This document shows positions 1-10,818 of a stretch of 64,000 nucleotides of DNA, one piece after another (the first letter of the stretch is position 1; each line of letters starts with the position of its first letter). A program made the position numbers and the translations under genes. The notes under the pieces were generated by a model that saw nothing but the letters and a program-made list of their open reading frames with translations, did no database searches and was not told where the DNA came from. The stretch is from Micrococcus sp. 2A. GTDB lineage: Bacteria > Actinomycetota > Actinomycetes > Actinomycetales > Micrococcaceae. Where the stretch lies: NCBI RefSeq assembly GCF_039519235.1, contig NZ_CP154351.1, positions 2,480,001 to 2,544,000 of the forward strand, read 5' to 3'.

Positions 1-74
1 GCGGGGGCGCCGAGGCCGGCGACGACGGCGGCGCCGAGGGTCAGGGCGGTAGCGGTGCGGCGGATGTCAGTCAT
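1..74 (-). CDS. Exported protein, N-terminal signal peptide only (cut by window edge)
   Basis: The reading frame begins at an ATG (72-74 on the complement) and runs off the left edge after 24 codons. It starts MTDIRRTATALTLGAAVVAG and continues with a Gly/Ala/Pro stretch. The RR followed by a hydrophobic stretch is a typical Sec signal peptide. A good ribosome binding site (GAGAGGAG) lies 7 nt upstream of the ATG. The mature protein lies outside the window, so no function can be given. It is on the same strand as the sensor kinase gene and about 140 bp downstream of it. Confidence 0.6.
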   Translation of the reverse strand, partial: MTDIRRTATALTLGAAVVAGLGAP

Positions 75-214
75 GTTCGTGCTCCTCTCACCGGCGGCCT
101 GCGCCGACCGGCGTCGGGGTGGATCGGCCGGAAGTCCCAGACGACCCTGTCGGTCATACACAAGCACCGTACGCACAGGGGGGTGGGGGTCCGTCCACGG
201 TTGCCGACCCGGGG

Positions 215-1886
215 TCAGGGCCGGCCAGCCCGGGCGGAACCGCGGCAGGAGCCCGCAGCCCCCGGCCCGGCGCGCCCCGGGACGCAGGGCACGACGACGT
301 CGAAGCGCGTCCACCCGCCCTCGGACGCCACGGTCACGTCCCCGCCATGGCTGCGCGCGATCGAGCGCACGATGGCCAGACCCAGACCCGTGGACGGCTC
401 CGTGCCCGGGGTGTCCGTCCGGCCCTTCCCGGGGCCGCGGACGAAGCGGTGGAAGAGGGTGGCGTGTCGGTCGGCCGGGATGCCGCCGCCGTCGTCGTGG
501 ACGCTGACGAGCATGAAGCCGGGCCGGGGCCGGTCCTGCCGCACGGAGGCCGTGACGGTGGTCCCGACGGGGGTGTGCTTGGCCGCGTTGGAGAGCAGGT
601 TGCCGACCACGCGGGCCAGCTGAGACCGGTCGCCGGTGACGGACCGCTGGGCGCCCGGCTCCGCCCCCTCGGGCAGGTCCACCACCCACGTGTAGTCCGG
701 CCACGCAGCGCGGGCGTCCATCACGCCCTCGAGGACCACCTCGGACAGGTCCACCTGTTCGGCCAGCGCCACCTCCCCGGAGGGCTCCAGGCCCATGGCC
801 CGGCCGCGCGAGACGGACTCGAGCCGTTCGAGCAGGAGCATGTCGTCCACGAGGGCCGCCATCCGGTCGGCCTGGAACAGCACCCGGCCGAGCGACCGTC
901 GGCCGGTCGCGGAGAGCTCCTCCGTCATCGCGATCATCTCGGCGTAGCCGCGCACCGAGGCGAGCGGCGTGCGCAGCTCGTGGGAGGCGTCCGCCATGAA
1001 CCGGCGCATCTGCTGCTCCTGCACGCGGCGCTGCTCCAGGGCCGCCTCGACCGAGCCGGTGAACCGGTCGAGCGCCTGGGCGACGACGGCCACCTCGTCC
1101 GGCCCCTGCAGGAGCCGAGGCGGCATGCGTGAGTCCTCCGGGTCGAGCCCGGCGCGGGCCATGTCCACCTGGGCGACCCGCTCGGCGACGGCGGCGACCT
1201 CGCTGAGCGGGGCCAGGCCCCGACGCAGCCACAGGTTCACCAGGATCGCGGTGGTGAGGACGGTGACGGACAGTCCGACGGCGACCGCGACCAGCGCCTG
1301 GCGCGCGATGTCGGACATGGCGCCCGTCGGCGCCCCCACCACGAGCACCTGGTCTGCGGCCACCCGGGGGCCCGGCGCGGTCAGGGTCTGGGCCTGGACG
1401 CGATAGGAGACGTCGCCGACGACGGCGTCCAGCATCGGCCCGCCCGGCCGGTCCCGGACGGCGTGCAGGAGGTCGTGGGCCTCCCGCGCCGTGAGCGGCA
1501 CGGACTGCCCGGCGTCACCGACCCGGTGCCCGGTGAGGGTGTCCTGCTGATGCGCCTCCAGACCGGAGAGCGGGACGAGCGCGACCACCGTGCCCTCGGG
1601 CTGGCCGAGGGTGCCCGGCGCGCGGAGGTACCCCTCCCCGGGGCCGGCGTCGCCCCCTCCGCCCGGCGAGGGGGCCGTCAGCTGCTCCGAGGCGCGGATC
1701 CATGCTTCGGAGGCGTCCCGGGAGGCGGATTCGGCCAGCAGGGCCTTCGTGATGCCGGCCGCGAAGAACGAGTAGGCCAGGATGGTGGCCACCAGGATCA
1801 GAAGGACGCCGGCGCCGATGCGTCGGGCCAGCGATGTGGGCCGCGTGCGGCGGGTGCTGCCGCGCCCCGACGGGACCGCGGCGGTC

Positions 1887-1906
<20 letters not shown>
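215..1906 (-). CDS. Two-component sensor histidine kinase
   Basis: A 563-aa membrane-bound histidine kinase. It has a first transmembrane helix (about 31-51), an extracytoplasmic sensor region of roughly 150 residues, a second helix (about 203-226), a HAMP linker, and a HisKA domain with phospho-acceptor His309 in ASHELRTPL. The HATPase_c domain shows an N box (NLLSNAAKHTP), a G1 box (DDGGGIP) and a G2 box (STGLGLAIV). It overlaps the end of the upstream response-regulator gene by 20 bp, so the pair is translationally coupled. The sensor region is Pro/Gly-rich (about 79-104) and gives no ligand clue. The stimulus is unknown. Overall architecture resembles actinobacterial MprB/TcrY-type kinases (family comparison, not proof of orthology). 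Confidence 0.93.
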
Positions 1907-2651
<745 letters not shown>

Positions 2652-2948
2652 AAGGTTCCTCTACGTTCGGGAGACGGTTCACGGTGCCCACGCGGACGTC
2701 GCGGGCTGCGGGGACGAGCGCCTCACGACGGAGGGGCGACGCCGTTCCGGGGGATGGCGGACGGGCGGCGACCGAGGGTCGGGGGGATGCGCGGGTCCCC
2801 CTCGAAGGAGCCCCATGCTACGCGGATCAGCTGGCTCGGCCGACAGTCTTCTCAGAAAGCGGACACCAGCGTGACTCATCACAGCCCTGACACATCTGGC
2901 GGTGCCACCGGGGCCGCCCTGCGCTGAGGCCGCGGCGCGTGGCGCGCG
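2652..2948. other. Intergenic stretch, no gene seen
   Basis: About 300 bp separate the response-regulator start from the end of the menaquinone methyltransferase gene. No frame here looks like a protein, and no clear hairpin or operator was found. The promoter of the two-component operon must lie in the part next to 2651. Confidence 0.5.
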
Positions 2949-3692
<744 letters not shown>

Positions 3693-3754
3693 CAGGCCAC
3701 CGTATCCCGCCCACCTCCCCCGACGACGCCCCTCACCGGGATTGCACAGCAGCG

Positions 3755-3773
3755 TTAGGTTGTCCTAACCTTC
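3755..3773 (+). promoter_or_regulatory. IdeR/DtxR-type iron box
   Basis: The 19 bases TTAGGTTGTCCTAACCTTC agree with the known IdeR/DtxR operator TTAGGTTAGGCTAACCTAA at 15 of 19 positions, and the inner TTAGG/CCTAA arms are perfect. It lies 122 bp before the siderophore-binding lipoprotein start. This predicts iron-dependent repression of the whole uptake operon. It is also 63 bp upstream of the menG start on the other strand, so an effect on menG cannot be excluded. Confidence 0.8.
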
Positions 3774-3894
3774 CGGAGTTACCTCACGTCGATGTTCGCT
3801 AATGCTGGCCCGGCAGGGCCGACGCATCCTCCGACCGCAGACCCGACCCCCTCCGCCCGGCGCCCGCGCGTCGCGACCGTGAAAGGCCACCACC

Positions 3895-4971
3895 ATGGCA
3901 TCGTCCCCCCTGTCCCGCCGCTCCCTCCTCGCCGGCGGGGGAGTCGGCCTCACCCTCCTGCTCGGCGCGTGCGCCACCGGCCCGGCGGGAGGCTCCGCCT
4001 CGTCCGCGTCGGCCGGTGCGTCGTCGTCGGACCCCGCGGGCGGGGACGCCGCGTTCCCGCGCAGCATCGAGCACGTCTACGGCACCACCGAGATCCCGCA
4101 GCGCCCGACCCGCGTGGCCACCGTGTCCTGGGTGAACCAGGACGTGGCCCTCGCCCTCGGGGTGGTGCCGGTGGGCATGGCCGCCGTGGAGTTCGGCGGG
4201 AACGCGGAGAAGTCCACCGACTGGTTCGACGCGAAGCTCGCCGAGACCGAGGGCGCCCAGAAGCCCGTGCAGTGGTCCGAGGCCTCCGGCATCGACGCCG
4301 AGGCGATCGCCGCCGTGAAGCCGGACGTCATCCTCGCCGTCTACTCCGGCATCACGCAGGAGGACTACGACCGCCTCTCAAAGATCGCCCCCACCGTGGC
4401 CTACCCGAAGGACGTCCCCGCCTACGGCACCTCGTGGCAGCAGTCCACGGAGGTCATCGGCCGCGTGCTCGGCAAGGAGCAGGAGGCGGAGGAGCTCATC
4501 GCGGACCTCGAGCAGCAGATCAAGGACGCCGGCGAGAAGCACGCGGACCTCCAGGGCGCCTCCTTCGTCTACGGCACCATCGACCCCGCCGCCGCGGACC
4601 AGATCAGCATCTACACGGACGTGGACAACCGCCCGAAGTTCCTCGAGCTGCTCGGCATGGAGCAGGCGCCGGTGGTGACGGAGAACTCCCCCAAGGACCA
4701 GGCGTTCTTCTTCACGTGGTCGCCCGAGCGCGCGGACGAGCTGGAGGCGGACGTCTTCGTCTCCTGGGCCGCCCAGGACTCGGTCCGCGAGGCCATCGAG
4801 TCCGACCCCCTGCTGGGCTCGATCCCCGCGGTGAAGGCCGGCGCCCTCGTCCTGCAGACGGACGAGCAGGAGGTCCTCTCCGTCTCCGCGATCTCCCCGC
4901 TGTCCATCCCGTTCGCGCTCGAGAAGGTCGTCCCGCCGATCGCCGAGGCCGCGAAGACCGCGCAGGGCTGA
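3895..4971 (+). CDS. Iron-siderophore ABC transporter, substrate-binding lipoprotein
   Basis: A 358-aa periplasmic-binding-protein-type lipoprotein of the FecB/FepB group that captures ferric siderophore outside the membrane. The N-terminus has a twin-arginine pair (SRRS, residues 7-10), a hydrophobic core and a lipobox LLGAC with lipidated Cys26. This suggests Tat export followed by lipidation. The body has class III binding-protein features (PQRPTRVATVSW, ILAVYSGI, ISIYTDVDNRPKFLELLG). AAAGG lies 9 nt before the ATG. It is the first gene of a five-gene operon under the IdeR-like box. The specific siderophore cannot be told from sequence. Confidence 0.92.
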   Translation: MASSPLSRRSLLAGGGVGLTLLLGACATGPAGGSASSASAGASSSDPAGGDAAFPRSIEHVYGTTEIPQRPTRVATVSWVNQDVALALGVVPVGMAAVEFGGNAEKSTDWFDAKLAETEGAQKPVQWSEASGIDAEAIAAVKPDVILAVYSGITQEDYDRLSKIAPTVAYPKDVPAYGTSWQQSTEVIGRVLGKEQEAEELIADLEQQIKDAGEKHADLQGASFVYGTIDPAAADQISIYTDVDNRPKFLELLGMEQAPVVTENSPKDQAFFFTWSPERADELEADVFVSWAAQDSVREAIESDPLLGSIPAVKAGALVLQTDEQEVLSVSAISPLSIPFALEKVVPPIAEAAKTAQG

Positions 4972-4980
4972 TCCCACCCC

Positions 4981-6036
4981 ATGCCGTCCACGGCCCTCTC
5001 CTCCCCGGCCCGCGCCCGCGCGGGCGTGCTGATGGGCGCCCTGCCCGCGGCGCTGCTGCTGGCGGCGCTCGTGGCCGGCGTCGCCCTCGGCGCGCGCACC
5101 GTGCCGGCGACGACGGCGCTCGACACCCTGGGCGCGGTCCTCACCGGGCACCCCGTGCCGGAGGGCATCGAGGCGGCGGCCGTGGCCTCCCGCGTGCCCC
5201 GCGTGGTGACGGGGGCGCTCGTGGGGGCGGCGCTGGCCGTGGCCGGCGCCGCCCTCCAGGGGGCCACCCGCAACCCGCTCGGCGACCCGGGGCTGCTCGG
5301 GCTCTCCGCCGGCGCGGGGCTGGCCGTGGCGGCGGGCATGGCGCTCGGCGTCGCCGGCTCCACGTTCGGGGTGCTGGCGCTGGCCGCCGTCGGGACGCTG
5401 GTCGCGGCGGCGCTCGGCTACGCGGTGGCCGCGGCCGCCACGCGGGGGGGCCGGACGCCCGGCGCCCCCTCCCCCATGGCGCTCGTGCTGGCCGGCGCCG
5501 CGCTCACCGCCGGCGCCACCGCCGGCACCACGGCGCTGCTCGTGCTCTCCCCCACGGTCCAGGACCGCCTGCGGTTCTGGGCCGTGGGCACGGTGGCCCG
5601 CGCCGACCTCGGCGAGGCGCTCGCCCTGGCGCCCGTGATCGCCGTCGGGCTGCTGGCCGCCGTCGTGGTGGCCCCCGGGCTCGACGCCCTCGCCCTCGGC
5701 GACGACCTCGCGCACGGCCTGGGCGGGCGCCCGGAGCGGGTGCGCGCGGTGCTGCTGGGCGCGGTCGTGCTGCTCACGGCCGCGGCGGTGGCGCTGGCCG
5801 GGCCGGTCGGGTTCGTGGGGCTGCTCGTGCCCCACGCGCTGCGCCGTCTGCGGCCGCCGAGCACGCGGGCCCTGATGGTCGGCTGCGCCCTGTGGGGCGC
5901 CGTCCTCGTGATCCTCGCGGACCTCGCCGGCCGGCTCGTGGTGGCGCCCGGGGAGATCCACCTCGGGGTGACCACCGTCCTGCTCGGCGTGCCCGTGCTG
6001 CTGGCGCTGCTGCGCCGCCCGGGGGTGGCCGCATGA
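4981..6036 (+). CDS. Iron-siderophore ABC transporter permease 1 (FecCD family)
   Basis: A 351-aa multi-spanning permease, mostly Ala/Leu/Val/Gly. The FecCD signature GAALQGATRNPLGDPGLLGLSAGAGL marks the coupling region (quoted in part: GATRNPLGDPGLLG). A second conserved stretch is GPVGFVGLLVPHALR near the C-terminus. It begins 9 bp after the binding-protein stop. Its TGA overlaps the ATG of the second permease in an ATGA junction, which indicates translational coupling. It should form a heterodimeric channel with the next gene product. Confidence 0.92.
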   Translation: MPSTALSSPARARAGVLMGALPAALLLAALVAGVALGARTVPATTALDTLGAVLTGHPVPEGIEAAAVASRVPRVVTGALVGAALAVAGAALQGATRNPLGDPGLLGLSAGAGLAVAAGMALGVAGSTFGVLALAAVGTLVAAALGYAVAAAATRGGRTPGAPSPMALVLAGAALTAGATAGTTALLVLSPTVQDRLRFWAVGTVARADLGEALALAPVIAVGLLAAVVVAPGLDALALGDDLAHGLGGRPERVRAVLLGAVVLLTAAAVALAGPVGFVGLLVPHALRRLRPPSTRALMVGCALWGAVLVILADLAGRLVVAPGEIHLGVTTVLLGVPVLLALLRRPGVAA

Positions 6037-7103
6037 GCCTCCAGCGCACCGCCTCGGACGACGTCGTCGCCCGCCTGCGCCGCTCCGACCGGCGCCGCCT
6101 CGGATGGGCCTGTGCGGGCCTCGCCGTGGCCGTGCTGGTCCTCGCCCTGCTGCGCGTGGTGTGGGGCACGTACCAGGTGACCGTCCCGGACCTCGTGCGG
6201 ATCCTGGCCGGGGAGACGATCCCGGGAGCGAGCTTCATCGTGCTGGAGGAGAAGCTGCCCCGCGCCGTGGCCGCGGTGCTCACCGGCGCCGCCCTGGGCG
6301 CGGCCGGCGCGCTCTACCGGCGCACCCTGCGCAACCCCCTGGCCTCGCCGGACATCCTGGGCGTCACCCAGGGCGCCGCGGCGGCGGTCGTGCTGGGGAT
6401 GCTGGCGACCGCCGGGCAGACCGGTGGCGGATCGGACCTGACGCGCGCCGCCACGGCACTGATCGGCGGCCTCGCGGCGGTGGTCGCCGTGTTCGCCACG
6501 GCCCGCTCGGTGGGTGGCGAACGGTTCGTGGTGGCCGGCATCGCGGTGGCGGCGGCGGGCCAGGCCGTGGTGGCCGGGGCCATGCTCTCGCTGGCCCAGC
6601 ACGACCTGCAGTCGGCCACCGTCTGGATCGCCGGCTCGCTCAACGGGGTCACGTGGGGCCGCATCGCGCTGCTCGCGGGCGTGCTCGTGGCCGCCCTGCC
6701 GCTGGCGGGGGTGCTCCACGCGCGGCTGGCCCCCGCCGACGTCGGCCCGGACCTCGCGCACGCCCTCGGCGCCCGACCGCGCCCCACCTCGGCCGCGGCG
6801 CTGGGGCTCGGCGCGGTGCTGGCCGCCGTGGCGACCGCCGTCGTGGGGCCGCTGGCGTTCGTGGCGCTGCTGGCCACCCCGGTGGCGCGCGGGCTCACCC
6901 GCGGCCTGCCCTCCCTGCCCGCGGCGGCGCTCACGGGCGCCGCGCTCGTGCTGCTCGCGGACCTCGTGGCCGGCGAGGCCGTCCCCCTGCTCACCGGCGC
7001 CGCCCTGCCCACCGGTGTGCTCACCGGCGCCGCCGGCGCCCCGCTCATGCTCTGGCTGCTGCTGCGCCAGGGCCGGACCCCAGGAGGCGTGCGCCCCGCA
7101 TGA
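6033..7103 (+). CDS. Iron-siderophore ABC transporter permease 2 (FecCD family)
   Basis: A 356-aa FecCD permease partnering the preceding one. The start is the ATG in the ATGA overlap at 6033, giving MSLQRTASDD. The same reading frame is open far upstream of this point, but that part lies over the other genes and has no transport features. Conserved parts: RRTLRNPLASPDILGVTQGA and VVGPLAFVALLATPVARGL. The gene ends in a second ATGA overlap with the ATPase gene (7100-7103). Confidence 0.92.
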   Translation: MSLQRTASDDVVARLRRSDRRRLGWACAGLAVAVLVLALLRVVWGTYQVTVPDLVRILAGETIPGASFIVLEEKLPRAVAAVLTGAALGAAGALYRRTLRNPLASPDILGVTQGAAAAVVLGMLATAGQTGGGSDLTRAATALIGGLAAVVAVFATARSVGGERFVVAGIAVAAAGQAVVAGAMLSLAQHDLQSATVWIAGSLNGVTWGRIALLAGVLVAALPLAGVLHARLAPADVGPDLAHALGARPRPTSAAALGLGAVLAAVATAVVGPLAFVALLATPVARGLTRGLPSLPAAALTGAALVLLADLVAGEAVPLLTGAALPTGVLTGAAGAPLMLWLLLRQGRTPGGVRPA

Positions 7104-7969
7104 CCGCTCCCCCGCTCACCGTCCCGTCCCCCGCCGCACCGCGCGCCGGGGCCGCTAACGACGTCGCGATCCGCCTGCGCGGCCTGACGCTCGGCTACGG
7201 CCCGGCTTCGGCGCCGCCGATCGTCGAGGACCTCGACCTGGACGTGCCCGCCGGGCGCGTCACCGCGATCATCGGCGCCAACGGCTGCGGCAAGTCCACG
7301 CTGCTGCGCGGCCTGACCCGCCAGCTCGCCCCGCGCGCCGGGAGCATCGAGGTGCTCGGCCGGGACGCCGCCCGCGTGTCCGCGCGCGACTACGCCCGCA
7401 CCGTGGCGCTGCTGCCCCAGCATCCCGTGGCGCCCGAGGGCATGACGGTGGCGCAGCTCGTGGCGCGCGGCCGTCACCCGCACCGCGGGCTCCTGGGCGG
7501 CCGGGCCGCCGGCGACGACGCCGCGATCGCCTCGGCGCTCGAGCGCACCGACCTCGTGGAGCTCGCCGAGCGCGAGGCCGGCACGCTCTCCGGCGGGCAG
7601 CGGCAGCGGGCGTGGCTCGCCCTCGTGCTCGCCCAGCAGACCCCGGTGGTGCTCCTCGACGAGCCCACGAGCTACCTCGACCTCAGCCATCAGGTGGAGG
7701 TGCTGGACCTGGTGCGCGCGCTCCCGGACCCGCGCGGCGGGGGCCGAGCGACCGTCGTCGCGGTGCTGCACGAGCTGAACCTGGCGGCGCGCAGTGCGGA
7801 CCACATCGTGGCGATGGCCGCGGGCCGGGTGGTGGCGCAGGGCACGCCGGGCGAGGTGATCGTGCCGGAGGTGCTGGCCGAGGTGTTCGGCCTGGACGCG
7901 GACGTGGTGGCCGACCCGCTGCTGGGCCACCCCGTGGTGCTGCCGCGCGGGGACGGGGACCGCCGATGA
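7100..7969 (+). CDS. Iron-siderophore ABC transporter ATP-binding protein
   Basis: A 289-aa cytoplasmic ATPase of the FecE/FepC type. It has Walker A (GANGCGKST), the LSGGQRQRAWLALVLAQ signature, Walker B (VVLLDEPTSYLD) and the switch His (VLHELNLAAR). The start ATG is the one overlapping the permease stop. Its own stop overlaps the next start as ATGA (7966-7969). It energises the two permeases. All core residues are intact. Confidence 0.94.
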   Translation: MTAPPLTVPSPAAPRAGAANDVAIRLRGLTLGYGPASAPPIVEDLDLDVPAGRVTAIIGANGCGKSTLLRGLTRQLAPRAGSIEVLGRDAARVSARDYARTVALLPQHPVAPEGMTVAQLVARGRHPHRGLLGGRAAGDDAAIASALERTDLVELAEREAGTLSGGQRQRAWLALVLAQQTPVVLLDEPTSYLDLSHQVEVLDLVRALPDPRGGGRATVVAVLHELNLAARSADHIVAMAAGRVVAQGTPGEVIVPEVLAEVFGLDADVVADPLLGHPVVLPRGDGDRR

Positions 7970-9021
7970 GCGCCGACGGCATGATCGTGGCGCACACGCG
8001 CGTGGTGTCCGTGGAGCAGCCGTGCCGCGGGTTCCGGCGGATCGTGCTGGCGGGCCCGGACCTGGAGGCCGCCAGCGGGGACCTGCTGGGACTGCTGCCG
8101 CCCGGCGTCGCCGACCTGCACGCCCTGTACCGGGGCGCGCGGCCGCGCCGGGACGCCTATGTGAAGCTGCTGATCCCCCCGCCGGGCGGGACGTCGGCGG
8201 ACCCGGACCTGTCCGCCGGGTTCCGCGCCGGGTTCCTGGCCATCCCGGAGGAGGGGCGCGGCTGGATGCGCACGTACACGGTGCGCTCGGCCGGGCTCGT
8301 GCGGCTCGACGGGCGGCAGGTGCCCTCGCTGACCGTGGACGTGGTGCTGCACGGCGACCCGGACGACTCCGCCGACCCGCATCAGGGGCCGGGCCTGCGC
8401 TGGGCGCGCGCCGTCCAGGCGGGGGACGCGGTGAACGTGCTGGTGCCCTCGGCGGAGGCGCCGGCGTGGTCCGGCTGGCGGCAGACGGGGGCGCACCGTG
8501 TGCTGGCCGTGGGCGACGAGACCGCCGTCCCCGCCCTGGTGTCCGTGGCGGAGGAGCTCGCGGACCCGTTCGGCGGGTTCGACGGCGAGGCGGACCTCGT
8601 GCTCGAGCTGCCCCATGACGGGCAGGCCGCCGACCTCATCGCCGAGCGCCTGGCCGTCCCCGAACCGTGGGACTGGCGGGCCGTGACGGAGCTGGCGGAC
8701 CGGGGCCGCGTGCGCCTGCACGTGGGCCGCCGGGCGCCGGGGGCGCCGTCGGGGTCCTGGGCGCACGCCCGCCTCGCCGCCCTGCTGGGCGTGGACCCCG
8801 ACGACGCCGGCGGGCCGGTCGCGCCGCCCGCGGCCTCCCCCGAGCGCGAGTGGACCGTCGCCGCCCTCGAGGCCGACGAACGGCCCGAGGCCTACGTGTT
8901 CCTCGCCGGGGAGTCCGCGATGGTGCGCGCCCTGCGCCGGCTCAGCGTGGGCCCCGGCGGCGTGCCGAAGAAGCACGTCTCCTTCATGGGCTACTGGCGG
9001 GAGGGCCAGGCGGAGAGCTGA
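7966..9021 (+). CDS. Siderophore-interacting protein (ViuB/SIP-type ferric-siderophore reductase)
   Basis: A 351-aa cytoplasmic flavoprotein expected to reduce Fe(III)-siderophore after uptake and release the iron. The FAD-binding signature RTYTVRS, a central segment DVVLHGDPDD, and the family-typical C-terminus VSFMGYWREG support the SIP family. It is the last gene of the operon, coupled to the ATPase by a 4-bp overlap. The order binding protein, two permeases, ATPase and reductase makes a complete Fe-siderophore import and reduction unit. No siderophore synthesis genes are in the window, so a xenosiderophore is possible (inference). Confidence 0.9.
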   Translation: MSADGMIVAHTRVVSVEQPCRGFRRIVLAGPDLEAASGDLLGLLPPGVADLHALYRGARPRRDAYVKLLIPPPGGTSADPDLSAGFRAGFLAIPEEGRGWMRTYTVRSAGLVRLDGRQVPSLTVDVVLHGDPDDSADPHQGPGLRWARAVQAGDAVNVLVPSAEAPAWSGWRQTGAHRVLAVGDETAVPALVSVAEELADPFGGFDGEADLVLELPHDGQAADLIAERLAVPEPWDWRAVTELADRGRVRLHVGRRAPGAPSGSWAHARLAALLGVDPDDAGGPVAPPAASPEREWTVAALEADERPEAYVFLAGESAMVRALRRLSVGPGGVPKKHVSFMGYWREGQAES

Positions 9022-9097
9022 ATCCTTGCCGCGGGCGCACCCGCCAGGCCTAGCGTGGGCTCCAGACCCATCCGATGCAGGAACGAAGGAGAACCTC

Positions 9098-9763
9098 ATG
9101 TCGAACGTGCTCATCCTCGGCGGCCACGGCAAGGTGGCCCTGCTGGCCGCCCCGCTGGTCGCCGCCGCCGGCCACACCGTCACCTCAGCCATCCGCGACG
9201 CCGCCCAGAGCGCCGACGTCAAGCAGGCCGGGGCCACCCCCCTCGTGCTGGACATCGAGCACGCGGGCGTGGACGAGCTCACCGAGGCCTTCCGGGGGCA
9301 GGACGCGATCGTCTTCTCCGCCGGCGCCGGCGGCGGCTCCCCCGAGCGCACCCGCGCCGTGGACCACGACGCCGCCGTCGCGAGCATGCGCGCCGCCGAG
9401 GCCGCGGGCGTGCGGCGCTACGTGATGGTCTCCTACCTCGGCGCCTCGCTGGAGCACGGCCTGCCCGAGGACGACGACTTCTTCCCCTACGCCCAGGCGA
9501 AGGCCGAGGCGGACGCCGCGCTGCAGGCGACCGACCTGGACTGGACCATCCTGGGCCCCGCCGCGCTCACCCTCGTGGAGCCCACCGGCCGCATCACGGT
9601 GGACCCGGACCTCGACGCCCCGGACGCCCCGAGGGGCGAGGTCTCCCGCGGGAACGTGGCCCGCGTGATCGCGGCCGTGCTCGAGGACCCGTCCACGGTG
9701 CGCACGCGGATCGAGTTCGTGGACGGCGACACCCCGATCACCGAGGCGGTCGAGGCGGCCTGA
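9098..9763 (+). CDS. NAD(P)-binding atypical SDR / NmrA-like protein
   Basis: A 221-aa one-domain Rossmann protein. The glycine motif VLILGGHGKVALL at the N-terminus and the YVMVSYLGA / PYAQAKAEADAAL region match atypical short-chain dehydrogenases of the YwnB/YtfG kind. It lacks an obvious substrate domain. The ATG at 9098 follows AAGGAGAACCTC, a strong ribosome binding site. It follows the iron operon on the same strand after a 76-bp gap but has its own signals. A redox or sensing role is likely; the substrate is unknown. Confidence 0.82.
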   Translation: MSNVLILGGHGKVALLAAPLVAAAGHTVTSAIRDAAQSADVKQAGATPLVLDIEHAGVDELTEAFRGQDAIVFSAGAGGGSPERTRAVDHDAAVASMRAAEAAGVRRYVMVSYLGASLEHGLPEDDDFFPYAQAKAEADAALQATDLDWTILGPAALTLVEPTGRITVDPDLDAPDAPRGEVSRGNVARVIAAVLEDPSTVRTRIEFVDGDTPITEAVEAA

Positions 9764-9803
9764 GGCCCTTGACGCGCCCCGCCCCGTATGCCCGAATGGG
9801 CGC

Positions 9804-10187
9804 ATGAGCCTGTACCTGATCACCGTGTGGCACGCGCCGGGCGTCCACGCCACCGGCGCCGCGTACCAGTCCCCCGAGGAGATGCAGATCGCGCACGAGC
9901 GCGTCAGCGCCTACAACGCCATGCTCCAGAACGCCGGCGCCTTCGTGGGCGCGGGCGGCCTGATGCCCCCGGAGGAGGCGCTCGTGGTCGACGCCACCGC
10001 CGCGGAGGGGCCGGAGAAGGCGAGCACCGCGGCCGAGGTGCGCGGCGGCATCCTCGCCCGGGGAGACCTGCAGATGGGCGGGTTCTGGATCGTCGAGGCC
10101 CCGGACGACGCCGGTGCCCGCACCTACGCCGCCGAGGCCTCCTTCGCGTGCGGGCAGCCCGTGGAGCTGCGCCGCCTCCAGGGCTGA
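9804..10187 (+). CDS. YCII-related domain protein
   Basis: A 127-aa small protein. The start MSLYLITVWHAPG and the internal EEMQIAHERVSAYNAML and GGFWIVEAPDDA segments fit the YCII (ferredoxin-like dimer) family, often seen with ECF sigma factors and bacterial stress proteins. No catalytic assignment is possible. The gene ends 5 bp before the probable GTG start of the acetyltransferase, so they are probably co-transcribed. Confidence 0.78.
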   Translation: MSLYLITVWHAPGVHATGAAYQSPEEMQIAHERVSAYNAMLQNAGAFVGAGGLMPPEEALVVDATAAEGPEKASTAAEVRGGILARGDLQMGGFWIVEAPDDAGARTYAAEASFACGQPVELRRLQG

Positions 10188-10192
10188 CGCCG

Positions 10193-10810
10193 GTGCGCGA
10201 GGGCGCTCCGGAGGGAGGGCCCTCGCTCTGCGAGGTCCCCGAGCTGGCCGATGGCGAACTCGCCCTCCGCGCCGCCGACGGCCGCCACGCGCGCAGCCTC
10301 GGCGCGCTCATGCGGGACGTCGAGGTGCAGGTGCTCACCGGCTCCGTCTCCTCCACGGCCGAGGCCGAGGCGCTGGCCCGCGGCGAGGCCGAGCCGGATC
10401 TGAGCCCCGCCCAGCTGAGGGCGGTCTATGACCGCTGGGCGGGGGCTGAGGACCGCGCGGTCTGGGCCATCGAGGTGGACGGCGCGGTGGTGGGCGAGGT
10501 CCTCCTGCTGGACCTGGACGCGGAGAACCGGGTGGGCGGGATGCGCCTGTGGCTCGCCCGGGAGCGGGACCGCGGGATCGGGACGCGGGCGCTGCGCCTC
10601 GTCCTGGACCACGCGTTCGGCACCGTGGGACTGCACCGGGTGGGCCTCGAGGTGTACGCCCACAACCCACGCGCGGTCCACGTCTACAGGAAGCTGGGCT
10701 TCGTGCTCGAGGGGACGCTCCGCGAGGCCCTGCTGCTGGACGGGCGCTGGGTGGACTGCCACGTCATGGGGCTCCTGCACCACGAGTGGGCGGCGGCACG
10801 GAGGGCGTGA
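10193..10810 (+). CDS. GNAT-family N-acetyltransferase (RimJ/RimL-like)
   Basis: A 205-aa acetyltransferase. Acetyl-CoA loop: RDRGIGTRALRLVLDHAF; C-terminal motif: HRVGLEVYAHNPRAVHVYRK followed by LGFVLEGTLREALL, typical of the RimJ/RimL branch. The start is taken as the GTG at 10193, just after the YCII stop, because no ATG lies in a suitable place and coupling is plausible. Open frame continues upstream through the YCII gene but is a shadow there. The substrate could be a protein N-terminus or a small molecule. Confidence 0.82.
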   Translation: MREGAPEGGPSLCEVPELADGELALRAADGRHARSLGALMRDVEVQVLTGSVSSTAEAEALARGEAEPDLSPAQLRAVYDRWAGAEDRAVWAIEVDGAVVGEVLLLDLDAENRVGGMRLWLARERDRGIGTRALRLVLDHAFGTVGLHRVGLEVYAHNPRAVHVYRKLGFVLEGTLREALLLDGRWVDCHVMGLLHHEWAAARRA

Positions 10811-10818
10811 CGCACCGC

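Noticed and set aside
3792..6032. A long plus-strand open frame running into permease 2
   Set aside because: It lies in another frame over the binding-protein and permease 1 genes and reads Arg/Gly/Pro-rich text. The real permease starts at the ATGA overlap at 6033.
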